Positions 45,962-55,571 of a DNA stretch of 64,000 bases are shown piece by piece. How positions within the stretch are numbered: the first letter of the stretch is position 1; each line of letters opens with the position of its first letter. This DNA is from Streptomyces sp. NRRL F-5630 (GTDB taxonomy: Bacteria; Actinomycetota; Actinomycetes; Streptomycetales; Streptomycetaceae), in NCBI RefSeq assembly GCF_000719475.1, contig NZ_JOGO01000007.1, positions 124,001-188,000 of the forward strand. Direction: 5' to 3'. The translations under genes were made by a program, and so were the position numbers. Under the pieces are notes generated by a model. That model made no database searches. It was not told the origin of the DNA and was given only the letters and a program-made list of their open reading frames with translations.

Positions 45962-47218
45962 ATGGACGACAGACGAACGCTCAGCCGCAGAGGCTTCACC
46001 GCCCTCGCCGCAGGGGCCGTGGCGGCTCTCGGCACCACGGGCGCCGCCCTGCCGGTCGCGCCCGCGCGGGGCGGGAGCCACCCGCCGCGCGGGCGGCGGA
46101 TGCGCGGCGAGTGGGTGGCGAGCATCACGAACCGCGACTGGCCCTCGGCGCCGGGACTGCCCGCCTCGGTCCAGAAGGACGAGCTGCGCGGACACCTCGA
46201 CACGGCCGTCGAGCGCCGCCTCGACACGGTCATTCTCCAGGTGCGTCCCTCGGCCGACGCGCTGTGGCCCTCCCCGTACGAGCCGTGGTCGGCATACCTC
46301 TCGGGGGAGCAGGGCAAGGACCCGGGCTACGACCCGCTCGGCTTCGCGGTGCGCGAGGCCCACCGGCGGGGGCTGGAGCTGCACGCCTGGTTCAACCCGT
46401 ACCGCGTCGCCGTCCACGACGACCCGGACCGCCTCGTCCCCACCCACCCGGCCAGGGTCAACCCGGACTGGGTCGTCACCTATCAGGGGCAGATGTACTA
46501 CAACCCGGGGCTGCCCGAGGTGCGGCGGTACGTCGAGGACGCGATGCTCGACGCGGTCGCGCACTACGACATCGACGCCGTGCACTGGGACGACTACTTC
46601 TACCCGTACCCGGTGGCGGGGCAGCCCTTCGACGACGACCGGGCCTTCGCCCTGTACGGCGGCGACTTCCCCGACCGGGCCGCCTGGCGCCGCCACAACA
46701 CAGACCAGCTCGTGCGCGAGACGAGCAGCCGCCTGCGCCGCCTCAAACCCCGGGTCCGCTTCGGCATCAGCCCCTTCGGCGTGTGGCGCAACGCGAGCAC
46801 CGACCCGCGCGGCTCCGACACCTCGGCCGCCGTGCAGAGCTATGACGACCTGTACGCGGACACGCTGCGCTGGGTGCGGGAAGGGTGGATCGACCACATC
46901 GTGCCGCAGCTCTACTGGAACATCGGCTTTCCCGCCGCCGACTACGCGACCCTCGCCCGCTGGTGGGCGAAGGCCGTGCGCGGCACCGGCGTGGACCTCT
47001 ACATCGGGGAGTCCCTCTACAAGGTCGGCGACACGGCGCAGCCCGCCGCCTGGATGGACCCCGCGGAGCTCTCGCGGCACCTCGACCTCACCGCGCGCCT
47101 CCCCGAGGTGCACGGCCACGCCTTCTTCGCGGCGAAGGAGGTCGCGAACGACCCGCTCGGCGCGATGACCCGCGTCGTACGGGACCACTACCGGGAGCGG
47201 GCGCCGCTGCGGGGGTAG
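45962..47218 (+). CDS. Tat-exported GHL10-type glycosyl hydrolase-like protein (YngK family)
   Basis: A 418-residue secreted protein. The N-terminus has a twin-arginine signal (TLSRRGFTALAAGAVAALG). The mature part is a TIM-barrel of the GHL10/DUF187 family: RGEWVASITNRDWPS, strand VILQVRPSADALWPS, LHAWFNPYRVA, VHWDDYFYPYP with Asp residues placed as in glycosidase active sites, and FGISPFGVWRN. Related proteins cleave peptidoglycan-type or other glycans. ATG 45962 follows GGAGG. Substrate not determined. Confidence 0.88.
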   Translation: MDDRRTLSRRGFTALAAGAVAALGTTGAALPVAPARGGSHPPRGRRMRGEWVASITNRDWPSAPGLPASVQKDELRGHLDTAVERRLDTVILQVRPSADALWPSPYEPWSAYLSGEQGKDPGYDPLGFAVREAHRRGLELHAWFNPYRVAVHDDPDRLVPTHPARVNPDWVVTYQGQMYYNPGLPEVRRYVEDAMLDAVAHYDIDAVHWDDYFYPYPVAGQPFDDDRAFALYGGDFPDRAAWRRHNTDQLVRETSSRLRRLKPRVRFGISPFGVWRNASTDPRGSDTSAAVQSYDDLYADTLRWVREGWIDHIVPQLYWNIGFPAADYATLARWWAKAVRGTGVDLYIGESLYKVGDTAQPAAWMDPAELSRHLDLTARLPEVHGHAFFAAKEVANDPLGAMTRVVRDHYRERAPLRG

Positions 47219-47236
47219 GGGAGGGCGTCGCGGGGG

Positions 47237-48253
47237 CTAGAAGGTGGTGTCGGCGGGCGTCCCGTGGGGCGGGGTGCCGGCGGGCTTCTCGCGCGGCGTG
47301 GTGTCGGCGGACGTCCCGCGCGGCGGCGTGTTCGCGGGCTCCTCGCGCGGGGACGAGCGCGCCGTGCGGGAAGCCCGCGTCGCCCACTGCGTCCCCGCGA
47401 TGCACAGCACCACCCCGGCCGCCGCGAGCGGGGCGGCGGCGGGGAGTGCCTCGCCCAGCAGCGTGACCGACCACACCAGGGTCAACAGCGGCTGGGCGAG
47501 CTGGAGTTGGCTCGCGCGGGCGACCCCGGTCTCGGCCATGCCCCGGTACCAGACGAAGAGCCCGACGAAGGTGGACCCCACCGAGACCCACACGAGCCCC
47601 GCGATCCCCTGCCCGCTCCACCGCACCGGGTGCTCCAGGCACAGCGCCACCACCGCCCCCGCGGCGGTCAGCGGGAGGCATGCCACGAGCGCCCACGCGC
47701 TGACCTGCCAGCCCGGCATGACCGCCGCGAGCCGCCCGCCCTCCGCGTAACTCGCCGCACACACCAGGAGCGCCGCGAAGAGCAGCACGTCACCCCGGGT
47801 GAGCCCGCCCCCGCCCTGCCCCAGCGTGAACGCCAGCACGATAGCCGCGCCCGCCCCCGCCGCCGGCCAGAAGGCACGCGGCGGCCACACCCCCGAGCGC
47901 GCCGCGGCCACGAGCGCCGTCGTGAGCGGCAGGAGGCCCACCACCACCGCGGAGTGGGCCGTCGTGGACGTCTGGAGCGCGAGCGTCGTCAGGAGCGGGA
48001 AGCCGAGCACCCCGCCCCCGGCCACGACCGCGATCCCGGCCCAGTGTCCCCGTACCGGCACCTCGGCGCGCACCGCCCGCAGGAAGGCCCCCGCGACGGC
48101 CGTCGCGAGCACGCAGCGCAGGCACACGAGCGACCACGGGCCGAAGCTTTGGAGGCCCCACACGGTCGAGGGGAAGGTGAGCGAGAAGCACAGCACGCCG
48201 AGCGCGGCGAGAAGGAGGCCGGGGCGGCTCCGGGCGGTGGTGCGCGCGTCCAC
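47237..48253 (-). CDS. EamA/DMT-family transporter with duplicated tail
   Basis: A ten-helix drug/metabolite-type exporter or permease with two EamA repeats. The GTG at 48253 is preferred because an ATG at 48295 would share bases with the start of the divergent MocR gene and would overlap its likely operator; the longer form cannot be excluded. After the last helix the protein carries a hydrophilic tail made of two 18-residue repeats (PREEPANTPPRGTSADTT and PREKPAGTPPHGTPADTT). It is probably the target of the divergent regulator. Confidence 0.87.
   Translation of the reverse strand: MDARTTARSRPGLLLAALGVLCFSLTFPSTVWGLQSFGPWSLVCLRCVLATAVAGAFLRAVRAEVPVRGHWAGIAVVAGGGVLGFPLLTTLALQTSTTAHSAVVVGLLPLTTALVAAARSGVWPPRAFWPAAGAGAAIVLAFTLGQGGGGLTRGDVLLFAALLVCAASYAEGGRLAAVMPGWQVSAWALVACLPLTAAGAVVALCLEHPVRWSGQGIAGLVWVSVGSTFVGLFVWYRGMAETGVARASQLQLAQPLLTLVWSVTLLGEALPAAAPLAAAGVVLCIAGTQWATRASRTARSSPREEPANTPPRGTSADTTPREKPAGTPPHGTPADTTF
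47244..47351 (-). repeat. Tandem 54-bp duplication in the 3' end of the EamA gene
   Basis: Two 54-bp units, 47244-47297 and 47298-47351, start with GTGGTGTCGGCGG and keep the reading frame (18 codons each), with scattered mismatches. They lie next to the convergent glycosidase-like gene end. Confidence 0.8.
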
Positions 48254-48272
48254 CGCTACCGTGGACTCGCTG

Positions 48273-48282
48273 ATAGCGCTAT
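48273..48282. promoter_or_regulatory. Candidate MocR operator
   Basis: Perfect palindrome ATAGCGCTAT in the divergent EamA/MocR gap, 12 bp before the MocR start codon. GntR-type proteins bind palindromes of this kind. Confidence 0.5.
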
Positions 48283-48293
48283 TGTCACGTCTC

Positions 48294-49733
48294 ATGCAAG
48301 AGCGTAGCAGCGTAGGAGAGTTGACGGATCTCCTCCGGGTCGAGTTCGAGCGCTATCCATCAGGCGGAAAGCTGCCGCCGAGCCGGGAACTCGTCGCGCG
48401 GCACCGTGTGGGGCCGGTCACCGTCTCGCGGGCGCTCGCGCGGCTCGCCGCCGAGGGGCTGCTCGTGACCCGGCCCGGCGCGGGCGCCTACCGCGCGGGG
48501 AAAGCCGCGCCCGTCGCCGAGGGCGACACCTCCTGGCAGCACCTCGCGCTCAGCGCCGAATCCCCCGAGGGTCTCCCGCGCGCCGTGGACGCGAGCGGCG
48601 TCCTCGCCACGCTCGCCGAACCGCCGGCCGGAGTCGTCGAGTTCAACGGCGGCTACCTCCACCCCGGTCTGCGCCCCGAGCGCGCCCTCGCCGCCGCGCT
48701 CGCCCGCGCGGGCCGCCGGCCGGGGGCCTGGGGCCGCCCGCCCGCCGAGGGACTGCCGGAACTGCGCGCCTGGTTCGCGCGCGACCTCGCCGGGGACGGC
48801 GGCGGCCCCGGCCCCGGGGGCGCGCTCGTCAGCCCCGGCGGGCAGTCCGCGCTCAGCGGCGTCCTGCGCGCCCTCGCCCCGCCGGGCGCCCCCGTCCTCG
48901 TCGAGTCCCCGACCTACCCGGGCCTGCTCGCCGTGCTCCGCGCCGCCGGGCAGCGCCCCGTTCCCGTCCCCGTGGACGCCGACGGGCTCCGCGCCGACCT
49001 GCTCCCCGAGGCGTTCCGGGCGAGCGGCGCGCGCGTCCTCGTCTGCCAGCCCCTCCACCAGAACCCGACGGGGACCGTCCTCGCGCCCGCGCGCCGCCCC
49101 GCTCTCCTCGCCGCCGCGCGCGCCGCCGGGGCCTTCGTCGTGGAGGACGACTTCGCGCGCCGCCTCGGCCACGCCGACGCGGAACCGCCGCCCCCGCCGC
49201 TCGCCGCCGAGGACCCGGACGGCGTCGTCGTGCACATCCGCTCGCTCACCAAGGTCACCGCGCCGAGCCTGCGCGTCGCCGCCGTCCTCGCGCGCGGCCC
49301 CGTCCTGGAGCGGCTGCGCGCGGTGCAGGTCGTCGACCACTTCTTTGTGCCGCGCCCGCTCCAGGAGGCCGCGCTCGAACTCGTGGGCTCCCCCTCCTGG
49401 CCGCGCCATCTGCGCGCGGTGGCAAGCGAGTTGGGCGCACGGCGGGCGGTGCTCGCGACGGCCCTCGCCCGCCGCCTTCCCGAGGTGCTGCCCGCCCGCG
49501 TGCCCACCGGGGGCTACCACCTCTGGCTCCCGCTCCCCGAGGGCACCGACGAGTCGGCGCTCGCCGCCGAGGCGCTGCGCCGGGGCGTCGCGGTCGCGGC
49601 GGGCCGCCCGTACCACCCGGCCGAGCCGGACCGGCCGCACCTCAGGATCAGCTACGGGGGAGTGGCGGACGCGGAGGAACTGGAGGACGGGGTACGGAGG
49701 CTGGCGGAGGCGTACGCGGCGGTACGGGGCTGA
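48294..49733 (+). CDS. MocR-type GntR/aminotransferase regulator
   Basis: A 479-residue fusion: GntR winged helix-turn-helix at about residues 8-72 (LPPSRELVARHRVGPVTVSRAL) and a class I aminotransferase fold with the PLP Lys in RSLTKVTAPSLRVA, plus YPGLLAVLRAAG and LHQNPTG pocket motifs. Such proteins sense PLP or an amino compound. The divergent EamA transporter is the expected target. Confidence 0.92.
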   Translation: MQERSSVGELTDLLRVEFERYPSGGKLPPSRELVARHRVGPVTVSRALARLAAEGLLVTRPGAGAYRAGKAAPVAEGDTSWQHLALSAESPEGLPRAVDASGVLATLAEPPAGVVEFNGGYLHPGLRPERALAAALARAGRRPGAWGRPPAEGLPELRAWFARDLAGDGGGPGPGGALVSPGGQSALSGVLRALAPPGAPVLVESPTYPGLLAVLRAAGQRPVPVPVDADGLRADLLPEAFRASGARVLVCQPLHQNPTGTVLAPARRPALLAAARAAGAFVVEDDFARRLGHADAEPPPPPLAAEDPDGVVVHIRSLTKVTAPSLRVAAVLARGPVLERLRAVQVVDHFFVPRPLQEAALELVGSPSWPRHLRAVASELGARRAVLATALARRLPEVLPARVPTGGYHLWLPLPEGTDESALAAEALRRGVAVAAGRPYHPAEPDRPHLRISYGGVADAEELEDGVRRLAEAYAAVRG

Positions 49734-49750
49734 GTTCACCGTACGGAGGC

Positions 49751-49860
49751 GGGCCGGGCGTAGGCGGTGATCCGGGCTGGACGTACGCGGTACGGCGGGC
49801 CGGGCGTACGCGGTGAGCCCCGGGTGGGGCGTACGCGGTGGGGCGGGCCGGGCGGCGCGG
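49751..49860. repeat. Degenerate 23-25 bp tandem repeat between convergent genes
   Basis: The core CGTACGCGGT (first unit CGTAGGCGGT) begins at 49759, 49782, 49805 and 49830, each followed by a G/C-rich spacer with GGGCCGGG or similar. It fills the gap between the MocR and GNAT gene ends. Confidence 0.75.
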
Positions 49861-49862
49861 GC

Positions 49863-50333
49863 TCATTCCAGCGGCAGGATCATCCACTTCCCCTGCTCCA
49901 CCTCGTCGTACCCCACCGAGCGGTACAACTCCTGCGCGGTGCTCGTGACGAGCAGCACGCGCCGCACCCCGTACTCCTCCATCCGCGCCCGGACAGCGGC
50001 GAGCAGCGCCTTCGCGAGCCCCCGCCCCCTCGCCTCGCGGGGCACGTAGACGTCGCAGAGCCAGGCGAAGGTCGTTCGGTCGGTGACGACCCGCGCGTAG
50101 GCGCGCTGTTCGCGCCGCACGGTGCCCCCGGCGTCCGTCACGTCCTCGTACACCCCGAAGTTCAGCGAGCCCTCGGCGGCGGCGCGCTGCTTCTCCAGGC
50201 TGCGCCCGAGCGCCCAGTAGGCGTCCGTGGAAAGCCAGTGGTGGACGCGCTCGATGTCCACGAGGTCCGGCGCGTCCGAGACGTAGTGGCCGGGTGGGAG
50301 AGGGGCGGCGGGCAGGTCCGTGTACGTGGTCAT
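49863..50333 (-). CDS. GNAT N-acetyltransferase
   Basis: A 156-residue acetyltransferase with the acetyl-CoA loop VPREARGRGLAKALLAAV and a C-terminal YRSVGYDEVEQGKWM. The residues before it (VDIERVHHWLSTDAYWALG) resemble a family acting on small metabolites. Single gene; no partner is evident. Confidence 0.88.
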   Translation of the reverse strand: MTTYTDLPAAPLPPGHYVSDAPDLVDIERVHHWLSTDAYWALGRSLEKQRAAAEGSLNFGVYEDVTDAGGTVRREQRAYARVVTDRTTFAWLCDVYVPREARGRGLAKALLAAVRARMEEYGVRRVLLVTSTAQELYRSVGYDEVEQGKWMILPLE

Positions 50334-50376
50334 GCGGGCAGTCTCGCAACCCCCGCGCGGCGCCGCCCAGCCGGTT

Positions 50377-50862
50377 TCACTCCGTGGACGGCCCCTCGCG
50401 GGTGTGCTCCGTGCGCAGCACGAGATCCTTCGCGGGCCCCGCGACGCGCCACACCACGTTCCACAGATCGGGGCCGCGCACGGTGAATTCGCCCCGGTAG
50501 AGGTCGAGGGAGCAGGGGTGGTCGGCGATCGCGTGCCCGGTGCTCAGGTCGATGCCGTGGAAGAAGCGCCCGTCGTCGAAGGTGACCCGCGCGGCGCCCG
50601 TGCCCGGCGGGTCGGGGAGCCAGCGCAGCGTCCGGTAGGCGGGGCGGGCGACGTCGTCCCACGTGAAGACGCCCTCCTCGTGGTGGCGCAGCCCGCCGCC
50701 GGGGAGCGCCGTGAAGTCCGCCGTGCCCGTGAAGTGCCCGCGGGTCCCGCTGTGCCGGTCCTCGGCCGTGCGCGCGACGTGCCAGCGCCCCGCGAGGAAG
50801 GCGAACAGGTCGGGCACGGGGGTGGTGGCGGGGGCGGGCGGCTCGGGCGGGGCGTCGGACAT
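50377..50862 (-). CDS. DUF6314-like protein
   Basis: A 161-residue protein with a beta-barrel, lipocalin-like pattern: FAFLAGRWHVART, GHFTGTADFTALPGGGLRHH, FHGIDLSTGHAIADHPCSLD and YRGEFTVRGPDLWNVVWRVA. It matches my memory of the DUF6314 family, which has no known function. It lies 43 bp upstream of the GNAT gene on the same strand and could be co-transcribed. Confidence 0.68.
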   Translation of the reverse strand: MSDAPPEPPAPATTPVPDLFAFLAGRWHVARTAEDRHSGTRGHFTGTADFTALPGGGLRHHEEGVFTWDDVARPAYRTLRWLPDPPGTGAARVTFDDGRFFHGIDLSTGHAIADHPCSLDLYRGEFTVRGPDLWNVVWRVAGPAKDLVLRTEHTREGPSTE

Positions 50863-50962
50863 GCCCCCTTCCTACTCCAGGGACACGAACGCGTGCCACT
50901 CCCCGGCCTCTTCCCGCGCCTCCGCCCGGCGTTCCCCGTCCGTCACGGGGTACCCGCCCGGC

Positions 50963-51193
50963 ATGGACACCGAGAACACACAGGACCACGTCCTGCTCAG
51001 CGCGGACACCAATGGCGACGGCAAGCCCGACGTGTGGATGACGGACACCACGGGCGACGGCAAGGCCGACCTCTACCAGTTCGACACCACGGGCGACGGC
51101 ACGGTGGACATCACCGTCACCGAGGAGGACGGCGCGGCGGAACGGCGGCACGTGCTGGAAGGCGACGGCGGGCACCCCCTCCCCGACGCCTGA
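50963..51193 (+). CDS. Small protein with three Ca-binding-type DxxGDG loops
   Basis: A 76-residue acidic protein with no signal peptide. It contains three consecutive loops: ADTNGDGKPDVW, TDTTGDGKADLY and FDTTGDGTVDIT, each with the Asp/Asn/Gly spacing of EF-hand-like or thrombospondin type-3 calcium loops. The DNA repeat GACACCACGGGCGACGGC occurs twice. It is divergent from the DUF6314 gene. A calcium-binding role is inference. Confidence 0.78.
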   Translation: MDTENTQDHVLLSADTNGDGKPDVWMTDTTGDGKADLYQFDTTGDGTVDITVTEEDGAAERRHVLEGDGGHPLPDA

Positions 51194-51253
51194 CGCCCCG
51201 CCGGGCCCCCTGTCCCGCCGGATCCCTCGCCGCACCGCCCCGGCTGGGCCGAG

Positions 51254-51499
51254 GTGTTCGGTTTCTACGGGCACCCGGACGGCTGGGGGAGCGGCGTGGC
51301 CGGGGCGCTCATGACCCGTACGCTCGACCGGCTCCGCGCCGCCGGGCACACCCCTGTCCACCTCTGGACGCTGCGCGAGGCCCCGCGCTCACGCCGCTTC
51401 TACGAGGAGAGCGGCTACGCGCCGACCGGGGCCGAGCGGCCCTACGACTTCGGTGACGGACGGCCGCTGCCCCAGGTCGAGTACGCGCGCGAGTGCTGA
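51254..51499 (+). pseudogene. C-terminal remnant of a GNAT N-acetyltransferase
   Basis: Only the second half of a GNAT domain remains: WGSGVAGALMTRTLDRLRAA (acetyl-CoA loop) and FYEESGYAPTGAERPYDFGD. The first half with the substrate-side strands is missing; upstream in frame is Pro-rich sequence (PPDPSPHRPGWAEV) without homology. No ribosome site precedes the first GTG. It is best read as a decayed gene. Confidence 0.75.
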
Positions 51500-51549
51500 G
51501 CGCGCGGCCCCGGTGGCTCGCCCGCCGGGGGCGCCACGGGGGCCGCGCC

Positions 51550-52758
51550 TCAGTCGCCCTCGGGAGCCCCGTGCTCCTCCCGCAGGCTCTCGACGAGGTC
51601 GCGCGGCAGACCGTGCGTGTCGTGCAGGTAGTGCAGGTCGGTCTCGTCGAGCGGCCTGCGGAAGCGCGGCCCGGCGAGCACACGGCGGCCCCGGTCGAGG
51701 AGCGAGCGGAAGCGGGTCTCCTCCTCGGCGAGGGTCCCCAGCACCCTCCGCACCGTCTCCGGGTCCTCGCCCTGCCCGAAGTGGCCGAGCGTCCCCGTCA
51801 CCAGCTCGCGGGGCAAGTCCCCGAGCCCGGAGGAGGAATCGGCCCGCCACAGCGTCGTGAGCACGCGCCGCACGAGGCGCCGCAGTACGTACCCGCGGCC
51901 CGTGGCGGCGGGCCGTACGCCGTCGCCGATGACGACGACGGCCGAGCGCAGGTGGTCGCTCACCAGTCGCAGCGAGGTCTCGTCGAGCCCCCACAGCGAG
52001 GGGAGCAGCCGCCGCCACGGCTCGAAGACGTCGCCGTCGAAGACAGAACGTTCTCCCTGGAGCAGCGAGGCGAGGCGTTCGAGCCCGAGGCCGGTGTCGA
52101 TGTTGCGCTGCGGGAGCGGGACGAGGGAACCGTCGGCGAGGCGGCGGTGGCGCATCATCACGTGGTTCCATACCTCGACCCAGCGCTCGTCCCCCGTGGG
52201 CGTCGACTCGGGCGGCCCGTCCCCGGTCCACAGGAAGATCTCCGAGTCGGGACCGCAGGGCCCGGTCGGCCCGTTCGACCACCAGTTGTCCTCGACGGTC
52301 CGCTCGACGGGCACGCCCAGCCGCTCCCACACCTCCAGCGAGGCGAGGTCGGGGCCCACCTGTCCGTCGCCGCCGAAGACGGTGGTGTGCAGGAGCCGCG
52401 GAGCGATCCCGAGCCCGTCCGTGAGGAGTTCGTACCCCCACTCCAGGCTGCGCGGACCCTCGTAGTCGCCGAGCGACCACGTGCCGAGCATCTCGAAGAC
52501 GGTGAGGTGGGTCGGGTCCCCGACCTCCTCCAGGTCCGTCGTGCGCAGGCACCGCTGCACGTTCACGAGCCGCCGCCCGAGTGGGTGCGGACGGCCTTCG
52601 AGGTACGGGGTGAGCGGATGCATCCCGGAGGTGGTGAAGAGAACGGAGTCGTCACCGGGCGGCGGCAGCAGCGTCGAGCCGGTGATCCGGGCGTGGCCGC
52701 GCTCCTCGTAGAACTCGGTGAAACGGCGGCTGATCTCATCGGTGGTGAGCTTCTCCAC
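51550..52758 (-). CDS. Alanyl-tRNA synthetase-like protein, catalytic domain only
   Basis: A 402-residue homologue of the N-terminal half of AlaRS. Motif 1 region LPPPGDDSVLFTTSGMHPLT, motif 2 FEMLGTWSLGDY, motif 3 NIDTGLGLERL and the end of the tRNA-recognition part (HDTHGLPRDLVESL) are present. The editing and C-Ala domains are absent, against about 890 residues for true AlaRS. GTG 52758 has AAGGAG 7 bases upstream. It may charge a non-tRNA acceptor, act in a special pathway or have lost activity. A Cys/Ala-containing small ORF precedes it. Confidence 0.85.
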   Translation of the reverse strand: MEKLTTDEISRRFTEFYEERGHARITGSTLLPPPGDDSVLFTTSGMHPLTPYLEGRPHPLGRRLVNVQRCLRTTDLEEVGDPTHLTVFEMLGTWSLGDYEGPRSLEWGYELLTDGLGIAPRLLHTTVFGGDGQVGPDLASLEVWERLGVPVERTVEDNWWSNGPTGPCGPDSEIFLWTGDGPPESTPTGDERWVEVWNHVMMRHRRLADGSLVPLPQRNIDTGLGLERLASLLQGERSVFDGDVFEPWRRLLPSLWGLDETSLRLVSDHLRSAVVVIGDGVRPAATGRGYVLRRLVRRVLTTLWRADSSSGLGDLPRELVTGTLGHFGQGEDPETVRRVLGTLAEEETRFRSLLDRGRRVLAGPRFRRPLDETDLHYLHDTHGLPRDLVESLREEHGAPEGD

Positions 52759-52879
52759 GGCGGGGCTCCTTCGCGGTACGGGTGCCGGAGCACGGACCAC
52801 GGGAGACGCACGCCTCGCACGAGCGCGAGGAACCACCGGGGACCGTGTTCCGGTCGCCGGTGGGAATGAGGGGGGTACG

Positions 52880-52948
52880 TCAGGCGGCGGCGACCGGGGA
52901 GCGGGGCGCTCGCGCGGTCGCGGTGGTGCATCGGCCGGTGACGTTCAT
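52880..52948 (-). CDS. 22-codon leader ORF with terminal Ala triplet, upstream of the AlaRS-like gene
   Basis: ATG 52948 encodes MNVTGRCTTATARAPRSPVA then AA and TGA. It ends with three successive GCC (Ala) codons and lies 121 bp before an AlaRS-like gene. Between them CCTCGC and GCGAGG can form a hairpin. A TATCCT-like -10 box ends 8 bases before the ATG, so the transcript may be leaderless. The Ala content could also be chance in this GC-rich DNA. Confidence 0.4.
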   Translation of the reverse strand: MNVTGRCTTATARAPRSPVAAA

Positions 52949-53109
52949 GAGACCGAGGATAACGCGGTGACGAGCGGAGCGACGGGTGCTTTTCGTCGCG
53001 CGCGGAAGGGGGAGCGGGAGCCGGTGGCGAGCGCCTGCCCCCCGAACGCGAGTGGGCGCTCCCGGGCGCCTTGTCCGCGCGGAGGGGCGCTCCCCGACCC
53101 CCTTCGGTA

Positions 53110-53129
53110 TTAAGGTGAGGCTAACCTAA
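53110..53129. promoter_or_regulatory. Second iron box, far from any known iron gene
   Basis: TTAAGGTGAGGCTAACCTAA closely matches the DmdR/IdeR consensus TTAGGTTAGGCTAACCTAA. It lies 134 bp upstream of argC and 5 bp upstream of a 31-codon frame (53134-53229). The nearest minus-strand gene starts 350 bp away. Confidence 0.75.
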
Positions 53130-53133
53130 GCTC

Positions 53134-53229
53134 ATGCGGTCGGCGAAGGTGTCCGCTCCGGCCGCACCTCCGTGCGCCCGTGCGTGCGCCCGCTCCGCCC
53201 CTCTTTTTATTGCATACTTCTGCGAGTGA
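53134..53229 (+). CDS. 31-codon ORF immediately after the iron box
   Basis: ATG 53134 encodes MRSAKVSAPAAPPCARACAR and ends SAPLFIAYFCE before TGA, with three Cys residues. There is no ribosome site; a leaderless transcript from a promoter inside the iron box is conceivable. It could also be the remnant 5' end of a lost iron-regulated gene. Evidence is positional only. Confidence 0.3.
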   Translation: MRSAKVSAPAAPPCARACARSAPLFIAYFCE

Positions 53230-53245
53230 ATGTATAGTCATGCTC
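53210..53245. promoter_or_regulatory. ARG box upstream of argC
   Basis: An AT-rich island with the ArgR-type halves TTGCATACTT, AGTGAATGTATA and TCATGC ends 18 bp before the argC start. Similar words (TGCATACT, TCATGCATA) form the site upstream of argH. Confidence 0.75.
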
Positions 53246-53253
53246 TCAGGTAG

Positions 53254-54413
<1,160 letters not shown>

Positions 54414-54419
54414 GACACC

Positions 54420-55571
54420 GTGAGCGTCACCGCACCCCAGGGATTCACGGCGGCGGGCATCGCCGCCGGGATCAAGTCGTCGGGACAGCCCGACCTGGCC
54501 CTCGTCGTCAACCAGGGGCCGCGCCTCGCCGCCGCAGGGGTCTTCACGTCCAACCGCGTCAAGGCCGCCCCCGTCCTGTGGTCCGAGCAGGTCCTCAAGG
54601 GCGGCCAGGTCTCCGCCGTCGTCCTCAACTCCGGCGGGGCCAACGCCTGTACGGGCCCCCAGGGCTTCCAGGACACCCACGCGACCGCCGAGCGCGCCGC
54701 CGGGGCCCTCGGCCACAACGCCGGCGAGATCGCTGTCGCCTCGACGGGCCTCATCGGCGAACTCCTGCCCATGGACAAGCTGCTCCCCGGCGTCGACACC
54801 GCCGTCGCCGCGCTCAGCGAGCACGGCGGGGAGAAGGCCGCCCTCGCCATCAAGACCACCGACACCGTCCACAAGACCTCCGTCGCCCAGCGGGACGGCT
54901 GGAGCGTCGGCGGCATGGCCAAGGGCGCGGGCATGCTCGCCCCCGGCCTCGCTACGATGCTCGTCGTCCTGACCACCGACGCCGACCTCGACAGCGCCAC
55001 GCTGGACCGCGCCCTGCGCGCCGCGACCCGCGTCACGTTCGACCGCGTCGACTCCGACGGCTGCATGTCCACCAACGACACCGTGCTCCTCCTCGCCTCC
55101 GGCGCGAGCGGCACGACGCCCGCGGAGGAGGAGTTCGCCGAGGCGGTGCGGGAGGTCTGCGCCGACCTCGCCCGCCAGCTCATCGGCGACGCCGAGGGCG
55201 CGAGCAAGGACATCCGCGTCGAGGTGGTCAACGCGGCGACCGAGGACGAGGCCGTCACGGTCGGCCGCGTCATCGCCCGCAACAACCTCCTCAAGTGCGC
55301 CGTGCACGGTGAGGACCCCAACTGGGGTCGCGTCCTCGCCGCGATCGGCACCACCGACGCCGCCTTCGAGCCCGACCGCCTCAACGTCGCCATCAACGGT
55401 GTGTGGGTCTGCAAGAACGGCTCCGTCGGCGAGGACCGCACCCTCGTCGACATGCGCTACCGCGAGGTCGTCATCACGGCGGACCTCGCCGCCGGGGACG
55501 CCTCGGCCGAGATCTGGACCAACGACCTCACCGCCGACTACGTCCACGAGAACAGCGCGTACTCCTCATGA
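54420..55571 (+). CDS. argJ: Bifunctional ornithine acetyltransferase/N-acetylglutamate synthase
   Basis: A 383-residue enzyme that recycles the acetyl group from N-acetylornithine to glutamate. The self-cleavage site lies at the Ala-Thr bond in [20 protein letters not shown], giving alpha and beta chains. [14 protein letters not shown] and the C-terminal [14 protein letters not shown] are typical. Starts GTG; its stop overlaps argB (ATGA). Confidence 0.98.
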   Translation: MSVTAPQGFTAAGIAAGIKSSGQPDLALVVNQGPRLAAAGVFTSNRVKAAPVLWSEQVLKGGQVSAVVLNSGGANACTGPQGFQDTHATAERAAGALGHNAGEIAVASTGLIGELLPMDKLLPGVDTAVAALSEHGGEKAALAIKTTDTVHKTSVAQRDGWSVGGMAKGAGMLAPGLATMLVVLTTDADLDSATLDRALRAATRVTFDRVDSDGCMSTNDTVLLLASGASGTTPAEEEFAEAVREVCADLARQLIGDAEGASKDIRVEVVNAATEDEAVTVGRVIARNNLLKCAVHGEDPNWGRVLAAIGTTDAAFEPDRLNVAINGVWVCKNGSVGEDRTLVDMRYREVVITADLAAGDASAEIWTNDLTADYVHENSAYSS

